A DNA stretch of 64,000 nucleotides. It comes from Echinometra lucunter (taxonomy: Eukaryota > Echinodermata > Echinoidea > Camarodonta > Echinometridae). Within the stretch, counting starts at the first letter, position 1, and every line of letters starts with the position of its first letter. The position numbers and the translations under genes were made by a program. Shown one piece after another: positions 1 through 10,934 of this stretch. Location: contig CM057157.1 of the NCBI GenBank assembly GCA_029962745.1, forward strand, positions 1,722,835 to 1,786,834. The letters are read 5' to 3'. Under the pieces are notes generated by a model. It did no database searches, was not told the origin of the DNA, and worked only from the letters and a program-made list of their open reading frames with translations.

Positions 1-1640
1 GTACCAGAGAGTAAAAATTAGCATAGATAAACTCTTCTATGAGATGCATGGTCAAGACCCTGTCACTGAATCATGAAAGCAAAAACCAATCGATTCTCAA
101 AGGACAAAGATTCAACAGGATGATAGTTTATGAGCACTATCACAAAGAGAACATGACTAGCAGGAAGCACTTCAAGATCATTCTGATTGCCAATGGGGGG
201 GGGGGGGGAGGAGTAAATGTTTGACTTGACATGCCATCCTGTCAATTTCAAAATTTAACAATCAAGCGAGTAACCACAAGAATAACTCATTATTTTCATA
301 ATTCGAGAACTTTACTTCTTCATATGATTAAACACCCCCAAAACAAACAAAAATAAACAAACAAACAAATAAGCATACAAAAACAAACAGAAAATTGGTT
401 ATCATTTAGTTAACTGCCACCAAATATCTATGTATTCCAAATTCGCTCACAACAAATTTAGAGGAGGGGGGATATGGCACATCCCAATAAGCCCCCTCCA
501 ATCTCCACCAGTGATGCATTTAAGAACCAGTACCCTTCATAGAACCCAACACATCTGAGTCTAGTAGCATCTTGAGAAGGGGAAGTGATTATAAAGATAA
601 TCATAGGGTCAATGTCCAATGCATATGAAGAGGTTACTGACAGGTAAAGTAGTTTGGAAGTGAAAAGGTAAGTGGTATATTTATGTGCAGTATCTTGGAA
701 ACCACTGTTGCTGCTTCCTTCACTATCTATCTCAATGATCATTCTCCACCCCTATCTAGCTTACCCTTTATCTCTCACCTACTCCTTACTTTATCATCTC
801 TTTCACCTTTTCTTACCTCCTTCTTACTTCCAGTTTCTACCAACACATTCAGAAAATTATAATCCCGTTATCATTATTTTTTATCCTCTTGCCAAACTAT
901 GCATGATTAAGTTGTAACTATCCATGATTATTATGTAATTTGTAATTGTATTGCATCATAATTTGTATTGTTTATATAATGTGTGACCTGCCATGATTTC
1001 GGTATGGGAACATGGATCTGGTCTTGAATGTTCACATGTATTCCTTCTGATGAAATAAAGACATGATTTAACAACTTGAAATCCCAAGTTGAGAACCACA
1101 AGGACATTAAATCAGAAATCTCTTTGAAGTGTTCATATTCCCTTCTGACTCCATGCAGATAAATGCTACCTCTGCTTTTCTCAACCACTTCAGTCCCTCT
1201 GGTGAGAGTGCTACAATCAGTAGCAATTTCACATCATTCAAAAAACAGTGATTAATCACTTCCTAAAATGTGCCATTTATACACCTGTGTAGAGGAAAGC
1301 AAGGAAGATGAAATGCCTCATTTCAATTCAAGTTTTAACTCCACACTGTAATGGGGATAAAAGTGAACAAAAAGTGTCTGTTGAATGTTGTTGCACCACA
1401 GCTAAACTAAAGTAAAGCTATTGTACAGTTTTAGTAGCAAAAAGAAAATTGGCTTGAAACTGATTAAATGAAGTCTCACATTGTCCACCTTAAATAAAAA
1501 GACACATGCATGAGATCATGTGATATTCCATTCTTGATTTCTGGTCAAATTTATAATAAATACCTGAAAGGAATGGCCATGTTCTGTCCTACCACTCCTC
1601 GCACAATGATCACAGCAATCCATTATGCTTGTCGTGTAAG
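1..1640. other. Unique AT-rich sequence, no gene seen
   Basis: No frame resembles a known protein. It contains a G14 run (195-208), an (AAAC)n tract (about 340-392) and a short inverted repeat GGAGGGGG/CCCCCTCC around 462-498. A stretch at about 930-1065, ending in GATGAAATAAAGACATG, resembles the 3' end of a non-LTR retroelement or a 3' UTR, but there is no coding sequence to back that. The rest looks like single-copy intergenic or intronic DNA. Confidence 0.6.
195..208 (+). repeat. G14 homopolymer
   Basis: Fourteen consecutive G residues. One of more than a dozen G or C runs of at least 9 bases in this window. Confidence 0.95.
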
Positions 1641-1647
1641 TCTTGTC

Positions 1648-1817
1648 CCACGTCTTTCATCGTCTTCTCTGCGACCGTTCTTTTACATCGGATTTCCTGA
1701 TCCCCCCGTTGTTTTGTCTACAGAGAAACGGGAGGATCGGAGAGAAAAGATGCTGAGCGGGAAAGATGCTAAGGGCCGCGCTCCAAATTGGCTCTGACTT
1801 TTGATAAGGTGCCTAAA
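1648..1817 (-). repeat. Dispersed 170-bp repeat, copy 1
   Basis: Matches the segment at about 28705-28875 in the opposite orientation, with roughly 85-90% identity by eye. Shared landmarks are CCACGTCTTTCAT, TTTTGTCTAC, GAAACGGGAGGATCGGA and GATGCTGAGCGGGAAAGATG. It is GC- and CpG-richer than its flanks. The other copy lies in an apparent retroelement insertion, so this may be a fragment of the same element. In both copies a frame reads GTLSKV then NLE and meets a stop at the same place (minus strand here). That hints at, but does not prove, a former C-terminus. Confidence 0.75.
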
Positions 1818-3112
1818 CAGAACTCTCAATTGGTTTTACACATGTGCAGGTATTGCTGAATGCACAATGATTTTGTTTTACATCGTTAACCCAAGATAAA
1901 AATTACCTTTTGCCTTTCATTTGTTTTATATTCAAATTGAGGTAAAGAAAAGCTACACAGCATCTTAGTCTTGCCAAAAGCAAAGAAATAGTTTATGAAG
2001 GCCAACTAAAACTATACATAACCTTCAGGACCTGTCATACCAAGCTTTGAACCAATGACGTTGGTCTCTACAGTCATGCCTTCACGCTATTGGATGACAG
2101 ACTGCCTATTTCATTTAAGAAACCCTGCTTCTCAAGAGTTCCTATATCATTGTAATTCTATTTCCAAGGTTGAAAGGGCAATAGAACTTTCCAAATACCA
2201 TCAACTCCAAAAACCATTATTCTCATTTCCCTCATGATTGGAGAATCAGCCTCTTCTATGACTCTCATTTCAAAAAGAAAGAAAGAGACAGACAGACAGA
2301 CAGACTGACAGAGACAGACAGTCAGACATCCACTTTTGGTCTAATTCCGGGCAATCAACTTGTCAACATGAATGTCTGCCATCATCTGCTTTTTCTTCTT
2401 TCCTCTAATGTGCTTCAAGATGCTGATTGCAGAGCAAATATTTGTAGGACATTGTCTTTTGTAGCTCCCAGTGCCCATCCCACTTCAATTTCTTCTCCCG
2501 TTTACCTTCCTGCTGAAAACACACTCAAAATGAATAGTCTCTATTGAAAGTATCTTTTCTGTTAAAGACAATAGTAACATTGTGTTGTAGAAGACGAAAG
2601 TATTTGTAAACATTACTTGAGATGAAGAAATAAGCTTAAGATATCCCTTTGTGTCTGTCATACGAGGAGAACATCTATTTCTTTCACCCCAATCAGCCAA
2701 GTATACTACGACCAAATTACAAGACATAATCAGGTCTGATTTGGTAGAATACATGAAATGAAACTGGCAATGAAATAGAATTGCTGGCGGTCAGTGTCCT
2801 AAAAATGCATAGTCCTGTTTGTTCCTGGCCCAGATTGGGAATGCTTCAGCAAATGTTTGCTCATAAAAGGTTGAAACACGGTATTAAGAAGAAGAAAACC
2901 TTCCTACTCATCCTGATTATAGCTAAAGACCGAGAATATCTCAATAAAATATTCCTCTCTACTTGGAATAAGTATGCTATTTCTGCAATTGTAGTTGGAG
3001 ACATGATATTCTAAGTTTTAAGTATCATCTGATAATAACAGCTGTAAATTTATATTGTACAGTTTTTAAAGAAATATACTCAACTGGGCATAAAAGTATA
3101 ATGAATACATAC
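1818..3112. other. Unique sequence with a (GACA)n microsatellite
   Basis: Only short open frames without recognisable domains. An imperfect (GACA)n microsatellite lies at 2286-2329. Nothing else identified. Confidence 0.6.
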
Positions 3113-3187
3113 CCCTGATAGCAGAGACTGGTAAGAATAACATAATATTTCCGTCTTTTTAAAGTCGTGTCATACGTCTTATTTACG

Positions 3188-3227
<40 letters not shown>

Positions 3228-4093
3228 GTCTTTAAGACGATACTTTGCACCAGCACACGACGTAAAATAAGACGTCATATTTTTACGTCAATATTACATC
3301 ATATTGATCGGAAAAAAACCGTCTTTATGACGTCTTTATGACCCAAAGGAAGCTCACAGACTGGTAAAAATCACATCATAAAGACGTCAAAGCTTCAAAG
3401 CTGGTTTATAAAATATTTTAAAATGTATTCAACATTATGATGTTTCCTCTTTGTGTTAATGTTCTAGCCTATAGATCGTCCTATACTAGCCCTATATTTT
3501 AACATCCTACATCCTATACCTAACTACTGATGCTTTGTATCAACATTACTATGTATATGGACTGTAGAGTAGTAATTGAAAAAAAAAACAGTTAGAAATT
3601 ACAATTTCTTGATACATTCTGAAATACCCTGCCCATGACATTAACTGAATGGTGTTCAACATGGAAGCACATTGTTCATTAAATCAGTAGTGCAATCATT
3701 GAATAAAATGTTAAAATTAAAATGTTATCTTCCTTTTTTCACGAAGTTTAGTCATTTTTGGTCATTCATGAATATTCATGAATCACATCAACTATTACAG
3801 TCATATCACGACGTAAAACTGACGTAAACACGTCATATTATGGTCTTGAAAAAAGCTGTTATAAAGTGGGAAATAATTGACATAAAAATAAGTCTTATTC
3901 TGGTCTTTAAAAAAGATGTTAAAAAGTGGTAAATATTTGACGTAAAATATATGTCATCTTATGTTCAAACAAAATTTGAGAAAATTTTGGTTATATAAAG
4001 ACGTCATAAGGTTGTCGTAAAATAGTCATGTATACGACATATGACGTGTGGAACAGTTCTTGACGTCTTAAAGACGTCCGGCTGCTATCAGGG
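3113..4093. mobile_element. ACGT-rich TIR element, non-autonomous (981 bp)
   Basis: Starts with CCCTGATAGCAG and ends with its perfect reverse complement CTGCTATCAGGG (12-bp TIRs), each flanked by AC, a possible 2-bp target duplication. The inside is crowded with GACGTC and TTTACGTC palindromic motifs in both orientations, for example around 3230-3390 and 3800-4080. A phrase like AGACTGGTAAGAAT recurs internally (about 3126 and 3358). A (TA)n tract sits at 3189-3226. There is no transposase frame, so mobilisation would need a factor from elsewhere. The superfamily is not clear from the TIR. Confidence 0.7.
3189..3226. repeat. (TA)n microsatellite
   Basis: About 18 uninterrupted TA units inside the ACGT-rich element. 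They are flanked by TACGTA-like and TACGTC motifs, so the tract sits at the centre of a larger imperfect palindrome. Confidence 0.95.
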
Positions 4094-4262
4094 ACAGGGA
4101 ATAAGGGAGAAGTAGAATTAGAAATAAAACATTTAAGAAGAGTACTAGTTATCTAGAAAGTGAATGAATCTTGAAAAAAAATCTAAGAAACAGAGCAAAT
4201 GGAAATTGCTTTGAATTTGGTTCCATTTCTGTATCGTGTCTATAGCATAGTCTATATTTGTA

Positions 4263-4679
4263 TTAACCCATTCGTGACAGGAATTATTTAAAATCTAATT
4301 TGATCAGCTTTTATTCTTCAAATTGGCAACACCAACATTTTTCTTTTATTGCTACATTTTTCTTATAAAACATCATGTATCTGAAATAAATATAAATTGA
4401 CAGAATGTATGATGAGAAGTCATTAAGTTGCCAATTTGCAGGGAAAAACGGTAATTTTAACATTTTCATCACATTGCCAATTTAAGGACTTTAATACTTA
4501 TTTTCCTTTAAAAAAATTTCAGCATCAAACGACAAATATTGATGCAACAAAAATGGGCACAGTTTGTGTAGAATTTTTTGCTCTTTCTGCTCATGTATTT
4601 GGTATGATTTTTAGGGCTTTGCATCAAAAGATATTAGGCCAAACCACATACTGTGGACCCTCTGTCACGAATGGGTTAA
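4263..4679. mobile_element. piggyBac-like MITE, copy 1
   Basis: TTAA at both ends encloses a 409-bp element. TTAACCCATTCGTGACAG at 4263-4280 is the exact reverse complement of 4662-4679, so the TIR plus TTAA is perfect over 18 bp. TTAA duplications and TIRs starting CCC are the hallmark of piggyBac-family transposons. There is no transposase. TTGCCAATTT recurs inside on both strands as subterminal repeats. A second copy lies at 20225-20640. The perfect TIRs suggest this is the younger or better-preserved copy. Confidence 0.85.
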
Positions 4680-5415
4680 AAGCATGCTGATAAAACAATG
4701 GAAATAATGGGTACATGGAAAGTTGAACTTTAAAAGTGTAGTGCCATACACTTATCTACATACTTAAACACACAAAAATGTGTAATTATATTGCACGACT
4801 GTTTAATATAACAAACTGTTGGGTGTCACTTGACAGCTTTTCAGCCAATGGGATATGTGCTAACAAATATTCTATTTCATATAATAATAACTTCTAGACT
4901 TCTAAAAACTTCTAGACAGCACACACCGTCCAAGGACACTCACGGCACTGGAATAAGAGAGAGGAAAAATCATGTTAATCAAGAAAAAATAAATGATTCA
5001 AAAAGATTTTAAGGATGTGGATTTGCTTCTTATAATAAAGAAAAAAGGGGAAAATTATAATCACATCACAGAGGAAGGAGAAAAAAAAGAAAAAAAGATA
5101 TCAAACTAAAATTCTAATAGATATATTAGAAGGTAAAAAAGATGAAAGCGGGCCGGAGAATGACTGAGGTGGTAGAAGGGGGGGGGGGGGTTTTTTTTTT
5201 ATGATGGATAAAGTTCCCTACTAACTTGTTCATATTTAAGGCATGGTATAATTCTTGTTTGTACTGCTGACACCATTCTCAATGTTGATGAATTTTGGTT
5301 GCTCATAAAACAAGCTTCTCTCTGAAATCTCATCTCTTATTTAAATGTCAACACCCTATGATGGATGATGAGAAAATCAGCTCAATGGTGTGTAACTAGC
5401 AAGATAAAACAGATA
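4680..5415. other. Unique AT-rich sequence with a G13-T10 junction
   Basis: No gene or repeat family recognised. G13 (5178-5190) is directly followed by T10 (5191-5200). Several A-rich stretches occur at 5040-5150. Confidence 0.6.
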
Positions 5416-5429
5416 GACAGGGGAAAAAA

Positions 5430-5436
5430 TGACAGA

Positions 5437-5473
<37 letters not shown>

Positions 5474-5690
5474 GGAGGTAGACAGAGCAAGAGAGAGAGA
5501 AAAAAAATTACATGCAGATAAATAGGAATAAAGGGGGAAAGAGGGCAATAAAGATAAATGGAAAGGACAGAGACAGGGAAAATATTAATATAAAAAGTGT
5601 AAAAGGAAGTGGAACAGATAAAGAAAGGCATTGACAAGGAGCGAAAAGAGAGAGAGAAAGAGAGGGAGGGAGAGAGAGAGAGAAGTCAGA
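5430..5690 (+). repeat. GA-rich purine tract
   Basis: Broken (GA)n runs, the longest at about 5440-5470 and 5646-5684, in A/G-rich DNA. Reverse-strand frames give serine/leucine-rich peptides, which are simple-repeat artefacts. Confidence 0.9.
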
Positions 5691-6082
5691 GGAAAATCGC
5701 AGAATAAAGAAAAAAGTTGTCAATGTGTTGAGGAAATAGCTTCATAGCTGATTACACAGCATGGGTATTAAGAAGACAATACATCAATCACATCCATCAT
5801 CAATCCACTCCCTATCTAACTCATCTCTACTCCTTTCCTTCATCAATCCACCCCCTATCTAACTCATCTCAGCTCCTTTCCTTTCCTTCAATATTCACAC
5901 TAGTGTGACTTTCCAAATGTTACTTCTCAATGAAAACCTACTACATGAAAACAAACATACAAAAACTGATGGTACTTATCATAAAAACAATAGACATCTG
6001 GACAAAGAATCATCTGGAAGTGAAACCTGATTTGAAGTTAGACATAGAGGAGAAAAAAATTAGCTCTGAGTAAAATTCTTGA
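5691..6082. other. Unique sequence
   Basis: Nothing recognised, apart from a short local duplication of a phrase containing CATCAATCCA and CTATCTAACTCATCTC at about 5797-5826 and 5842-5871. Confidence 0.5.
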
Positions 6083-6185
6083 GGAAATAATAGTAATAAC
6101 AATAATAATAATAATAACAACAATAATTATCATAATAATAATAATAATAATAAAATTAATAATAATAATAATAATAATAATAATG

Positions 6186-6228
<43 letters not shown>

Positions 6229-6255
6229 TAATAATGATAATAATGATAATAATAA
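6083..6255 (-). repeat. (ATT)n tail of SINE copy 1
   Basis: Imperfect (AAT)n on the plus strand, directly abutting the 3' end of the minus-strand SINE at 6256-6512. It is best read as that element's 3' tail, later expanded as a microsatellite. Confidence 0.85.
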
Positions 6256-6512
6256 TATGCAACATTTATATAGTGCTTAATACAAATGTTTCTAAGCGCT
6301 GCATATCATTACCCCGGCTTTAGCACGGCTGCCCTGATCAGGCGCTCGAGCATTCAAGGAATTTCTTCCTACCGGGTACCCATTTACTACACCTGGGTGG
6401 AGAGTGACAAATGTAGATAAACGTCTTGCCAAAGGACGCGAGTGCTGCGGTGGGATTTGAACCCCGGACCCTGTGGTTCAAAGTCCGGAGACTTATCCAC
6501 TGATCCACAACA
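6256..6512 (-). mobile_element. tRNA-derived SINE, copy 1
   Basis: On the minus strand the element opens with a tRNA-like head. An A-box-like TGGATCAGTGGATAAGT lies at 6507-6491 and the B-box GGTTCAAATCC at 6463-6453. The body ends at an (ATT)n tail. The body is shared with copy 2, including the phrase around CGGCTTTAGC(A/C)CGGC and the region near TACCCATTTAC. Pol III transcription would start near 6512 and run leftwards. It is non-coding and depends on a partner LINE. The GCGCT-containing 3' end recalls SINEs that borrow an L2-type tail, but I cannot assign the family. Confidence 0.85.
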
Positions 6513-6517
6513 TAATA

Positions 6518-6518
6518 A

Positions 6519-6565
<47 letters not shown>

Positions 6566-6579
6566 ATAATAATAATAAT
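6518..6579 (-). repeat. (AGT)n(ATT)n tail of SINE copy 2
   Basis: About 15 uninterrupted CTA units followed by AAT units (plus strand). They lie between the 3' end of copy 2 and the head of copy 1, so they represent the tail of copy 2. Confidence 0.9.
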
Positions 6580-6853
6580 CTGTTCTTGTATAGCGCATAT
6601 CACATGAGTACCTAACGTCTCTATGTGCTTCCAAAGGACTTTGGATATTATTACCACGGCTTTAGCCCGGCAGCCATTACAGTGCACAAGCATTTCAAGG
6701 AATCAATTCTTGCCAGGTACCCATTTACCTCACCTGGTTCGAGTGTGGCAAATGTAAATTAATGTCTTGCCCAAGGACATCAGTGCTGGGGCAGGGATTT
6801 GAACCCCATACCCTGTGGTTCAAAGTCTGGAGACTTATCCACTGGACCACAAC
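6580..6853 (-). mobile_element. tRNA-derived SINE, copy 2
   Basis: Same family and orientation as copy 1. The A-box-like motif is at 6849-6833 and the B-box GGTTCAAATCC at 6805-6795. The 3' end, GTTCTTGTATAGCGCATAT on the plus strand, recurs exactly at about 52322-52340. Head-to-tail arrangement with copy 1 means one SINE inserted next to the tail of the other. Confidence 0.85.
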
Positions 6854-7690
6854 AGACTTTTTGCAGTCGAGAATGTGATTTACTGCAATTGGTATTGCTG
6901 TTTCAGTGTCTAAACAGAATTGCAAAACACTTTTATTTTCCCCTGCAACTCACTTGCCATTAACCCTAAGACAAGAGATCCTTAACATAAAAGACTATAT
7001 GAGGGCAATAACCCATCAGGTACAAAACATCTATCACTATATCTGGATGCTACTTCACACTCTATATCATTCCTTATGCAAATCAAGCAAAGGAAAGTCA
7101 AGATCAAATACGGGATCAAGAAAAGATACTTCACATGCTCAAATGCAGATTGAAGTTTGAAACCAAACAGGCCAGCTTTTTGGCGGAGATATTAACTCGT
7201 ATATGTAACCGATCCCGTGGTACGTGTTGTTTCACGAAACAAGTTGATCGGTCAGATTATCTTTGCATAATTCAAGACCTGTCACAGTGCGGAGTGACAA
7301 GTGCAATATTTGGTTACTGGCTTCGGTACGCTAGTCATCCCCACAACCAAGCAAGAATTCGGTAAACAACCGCTCGTTCGGCAACAATTTCTGCATTCTG
7401 ATGATTTCGTTATGGACTTTGCTCCCTTTTTAATCATCTTTAAGAGAATGCTAAATTCAAAGAGATGGCCATTTATGCGGTGCATCATGGAAATATCAGA
7501 GACGCTCGTTTAAAACTGAATATGCAATTTGAAGATGGTTATGTTACATACTTGCATTCCCCTATTGAATGGCCCTCTCAAGACCATTCTGGTGACTATG
7601 AATTATTTAGGAGGATTGTTAATTGCTAAGTTTTTTGCTGATTTAATTTCCAATAGGTAGCAGATGTGCATAAGCAATAGAATATACATG
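6854..7690. other. High-complexity unique block with a nested palindrome
   Basis: Less AT-rich than its surroundings between about 7160 and 7520. ACCGATC (7208-7214) pairs with GATCGGT (7246-7252) around the near-palindrome TTGTTTCACGAAACAA (7227-7242). Frames of about 70-76 codons cover the region (7135-7365 and 7301-7513, plus strand) but match no family I know and lack clear splice context. It could be an exon or a conserved non-coding element; neither can be supported. Confidence 0.4.
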
Positions 7691-7707
7691 TATGTAAAGA
7701 CAACTGA

Positions 7708-7817
7708 AGAGAGAGAAGAGGGGAGAGAGGGAGGGAGAGATATACAGAACAACAAAAAAAGGAACATAAGATACAGACGGAAAGAAATAGCAGGAGAGGG
7801 AGAGGGGAGAGGGTGAC

Positions 7818-7850
<33 letters not shown>

Positions 7851-7876
7851 AAGAAAGAGAGAGAAAGAAAGAGAGA
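7708..7876 (+). repeat. GA-rich purine tract
   Basis: Interrupted GA and GAAA runs, densest at 7818-7875. The reverse frames are serine/leucine repeats and not genes. Confidence 0.9.
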
Positions 7877-9566
7877 CATAGAGGGAGATGAAGGTGGGTG
7901 GGGTGGTAGATGGAGGGGTTATGGATGTTACAATGAACTTGATGAACTCCGGTTGTTAAGGACATAAACCTTCAAAAAAAACCTTTTTCTTGTGGATTTT
8001 AATCTGACAATTAAATAATGCAGGACATTTTTATCTACATAAAAATCTTCTATTCTACTGGTTGGCAATTGGTGCTGTCTGCTGCATTTCTTTACTTCTA
8101 TTTCAGTATCAAAAATTAAGGTCAGATATCATAAGACTTCAGCCAAAGTCAAAGTAGAGTTCTACCTCCCCCTCCCTCTCTCTCTCCCCTCACCTCTCTC
8201 CAATCTCTCCCCCAGTCATGATAGCATGCTGTATTCTCTATGATTCTCTTCATATATAAATCTATTTAGAATTATATCTTTTCCTTCACCAACTCAGGCA
8301 TAGGTTAATACCATAACATTTTTGTTGTTTCTAGTTTTGTTTTGTAAGTTTATTAAACCATTTTACTCAATGCAGTCAGGAGGTTAAGAAAAAGAAAAAA
8401 AACCAAAGGAAGCCTGACTATATACACCGTAGAATATTATACAGAGGAAAAACCGGCAACAGTGGCGACTTGGAATTACTACATGGTTAGCTCAATGTAG
8501 GCGCACATATAATGGCACATTAAATTCCGCAACATCATTCCCAAAATGGCCAATAAAAGACTGGCGACTCCAGTCGTCAAGACGAATATACCAGGGTGAT
8601 TAGACATTAGGATAATGGCACGATGTGAATAGCTTGCTGATGATGAAAAAGAAAAAAAGGCGGAAGCTCTTTGGCTCTAGTGGGTGGGACATCGTAATGA
8701 AACCACTCCATGAAGAAGAGATAAATTGGGGATGCTATTAAAAATTTGATGCCTAAAATTGGGGAATCGCTTTGCTTATTTTCTGGATTGCTTGGAGCGT
8801 CTTATTGTCTTAATCCTTGTGAAGTCTGCTAGTCTCACCCTTCAGGCTAGGACGCCCGATTTTCACTTTACTTTATTGGACTTGTTTACACTAGTACAAT
8901 TCTGAGTCTTTAGTTGATTGTATTTCAATACTGCATAATATCCTTATAACATCTCAAAATTCAAGATTTACAGAAACTTCAAAAAAAGAGTTGACATAAG
9001 GATCTGATGGCCTAAATGTGTAGAGATTTATATTTCAGGAGTGGCACAACCTAAAATTTTCGTAATGTAATGTAAATTATCAATTATAGAGAGTTAAAGA
9101 ATCAACCCGATAACTACTGGAATCTCATCTGCCATATAAAGAAAAGACCTGGATCCACGAGGAAATGAGATAAATATAAAAGTGGATAAATGAAACATAT
9201 TGCCCCAAATTCATGAAGGACATTTATTTTATGCCATGATCCTAAGACATTTTTAAACCTCTGCCATAAACAAGCATACATTAGCATATATAAATATGTC
9301 ATTGTCTGCCCATTGTCCACTGTCTGCACAAAGGACATGTGCATATTACCCTTGTAGAGGTTTAAACCTTGGTTCAAACCTCTTTCATGAAATCAGGCTA
9401 TTATCTAAAACAAAACCTTGCTATCAGCTTTAGATATGAAACAATTAAAGAAAAGAAAATGACAAACTTTTCAAATTCTATACCTTCATGCTACAAGTTA
9501 ATAATAATTCATTGATATACTTGATTACTACTATGTAGTTGAATCTACAGTCAAGTGGTCTGGAAT
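7877..9566. other. Unique sequence, nothing recognised
   Basis: A short CT-rich patch at 8165-8212 and an inverted repeat AGAGGTTT/AAACCTCT around 9356-9382. Otherwise no feature identified; all open frames are shorter than 90 codons. Confidence 0.55.
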
Positions 9567-10211
9567 ATGCATAGGTTGTCGGTTCAACTCCTATGCAGAA
9601 AACAAATGTCTATGCATAGGTTATTGGTTCAACTCCTATGCAGAAAACAAAGGTCTATGCATAGGTTGTTGGTTCAACTCCTATGCAGAAAACAAAGGTC
9701 TATGCATAGGTTGTTGGTTCAACTCCTATGCAGAAAACAATGTCTATGCATAGGTTATTGGTTCAACTCCTATGCACAAAACAAATGTCTATGTATAGGT
9801 TGTTGGTTCAACTCCTATGCAGAAAACAAATGTCTATGCATAGGTTGTTGGTTCAACTCCTATGCAGAAAACAAATGTCTATGTATAGGTTGTTGGTTCA
9901 ACTCCTATGCAGAAAACAAATGTCTATGCATAGGTTGTTGGTTCAACTCCTATGCAGAAAACAAATGTCTATGCATAGGTTGTTGGTTCAACTCCTATGC
10001 AGAAAACAAATGTCTATGCATAGGTTGTTGGTTCAACTCCTATGCAGAAAACAAATGTCTATGCATAGGTTGTTGGTTCAACTCCTATGCACAAAACAAA
10101 TGTCTATGCATAGGTTGTTGGTTCAACTCCTATGCACAAAACAAATGTCTATGTATAGGTTGTTGGTTCAACTCCTATGCAGAAAACAAATGTCTATGCA
10201 TAGGATATTAA
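9567..10211 (+). repeat. 45-bp hairpin minisatellite (14 units plus a partial)
   Basis: Units start at 9567, 9612, 9657, 9702, 9746, 9791, 9836, 9881, 9926, 9971, 10016, 10061, 10106 and 10151, with a partial unit from 10196. The unit at 9702 is 44 bp because of a one-base deletion. Variants include ATGCATAGG versus ATGTATAGG, TGTTGG versus TATTGG, and GCAGAAAA versus GCACAAAA. Each unit holds TGCATAGG and CCTATGCA as stem arms around GTTG and CAAC inner arms. It also contains GGTTCAACTCC, which fits the Pol III B-box consensus GGTTCRANNCC. Because 45 is divisible by 3, stop-free 15-residue repeat frames result. Confidence 0.97.
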
Positions 10212-10920
10212 TCTACATTTGCTGCTCCATACGCAGGGGAGATCAGAGACCCAGTAAGATGCAGAAAGCCAATTATTTTGCTGCCTATTATCATGGTAAC
10301 CAAGAGAAGGGAATGTTCTCGAAGGGACTGGAGATGTTGCACAAATTATGTGTGCAAATAACAACTGTTGAGAATATTTGTAAGAATAATATCTGTCAAG
10401 TGCTCAAGAAATATTTGCATATGTATCAGTAATTTTGCAAATTAATTACCATCTCTGTGTATGATATGAAATTAATGATGTAAGGAGCTGTTCCATTTTT
10501 GATGAAACAGGGTTCTTGTTGTCAATAGCATAGTGTATGCCTATTGGTGACTCCACTTTAACCAATTAAAGTCTGACGAAGCTGGGATCTGTCTGGATTT
10601 AGGTTTCATGGTGATGAAACCTGAGGGGAAGATTCAAGAATCTGACACGTCTGGGACTCCATGTCAGATAACTGTCTGAACAAGTGTTTTCATACAGGCT
10701 TTATGAGGGATCTTGGGGTGTGATAACCCCCCTTGTAACACACATGATGGATCATGGCAAGTTAAAGGTCAGAGTAAAATAAACTCAAAAGATTCATTGC
10801 TACCCTTTGCTTTTGCCATAAATCCTAACGCTCTCAAAATCTGACAAGTCAGAAACTAAGAATCATGCTCATCCATAGGTTGCAAGTTAACTTCAGGTTG
10901 AATTGATCCTGATGATTAAG
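10212..10920. other. Unique sequence with a 9-bp hairpin
   Basis: AGGTTTCAT (10601-10609) and ATGAAACCT (10614-10622) form a perfect stem with a four-base loop. A GC-richer patch lies at 10560-10740. No gene recognised. Confidence 0.5.
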
Positions 10921-10934
10921 GTTGTTACTCATTC

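Noticed and set aside
6038..6265. Poly-isoleucine protein
   Set aside because: Translation of the (AAT)n SINE tail.
6437..6512. Functional tRNA genes on the minus strand (also 6780-6853 and, plus strand, 27524-27590)
   Set aside because: A and B boxes are present but no acceptor stem closes, the anticodon arm is poor and each is followed by a SINE body or tail.
9567..10211. CRISPR array (also considered for 44205-44995)
   Set aside because: Units are contiguous tandem repeats with no unique spacers, and the context is eukaryotic.
9555..10432. 218- and 234-codon frames through the 45-bp repeats, as a repeat protein
   Set aside because: The period is a multiple of 3 and the unit has no stop in these frames, so openness is automatic. 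Two frames are open at once, a 44-bp unit shifts the frame, and there is no family match in the non-repeat tail.
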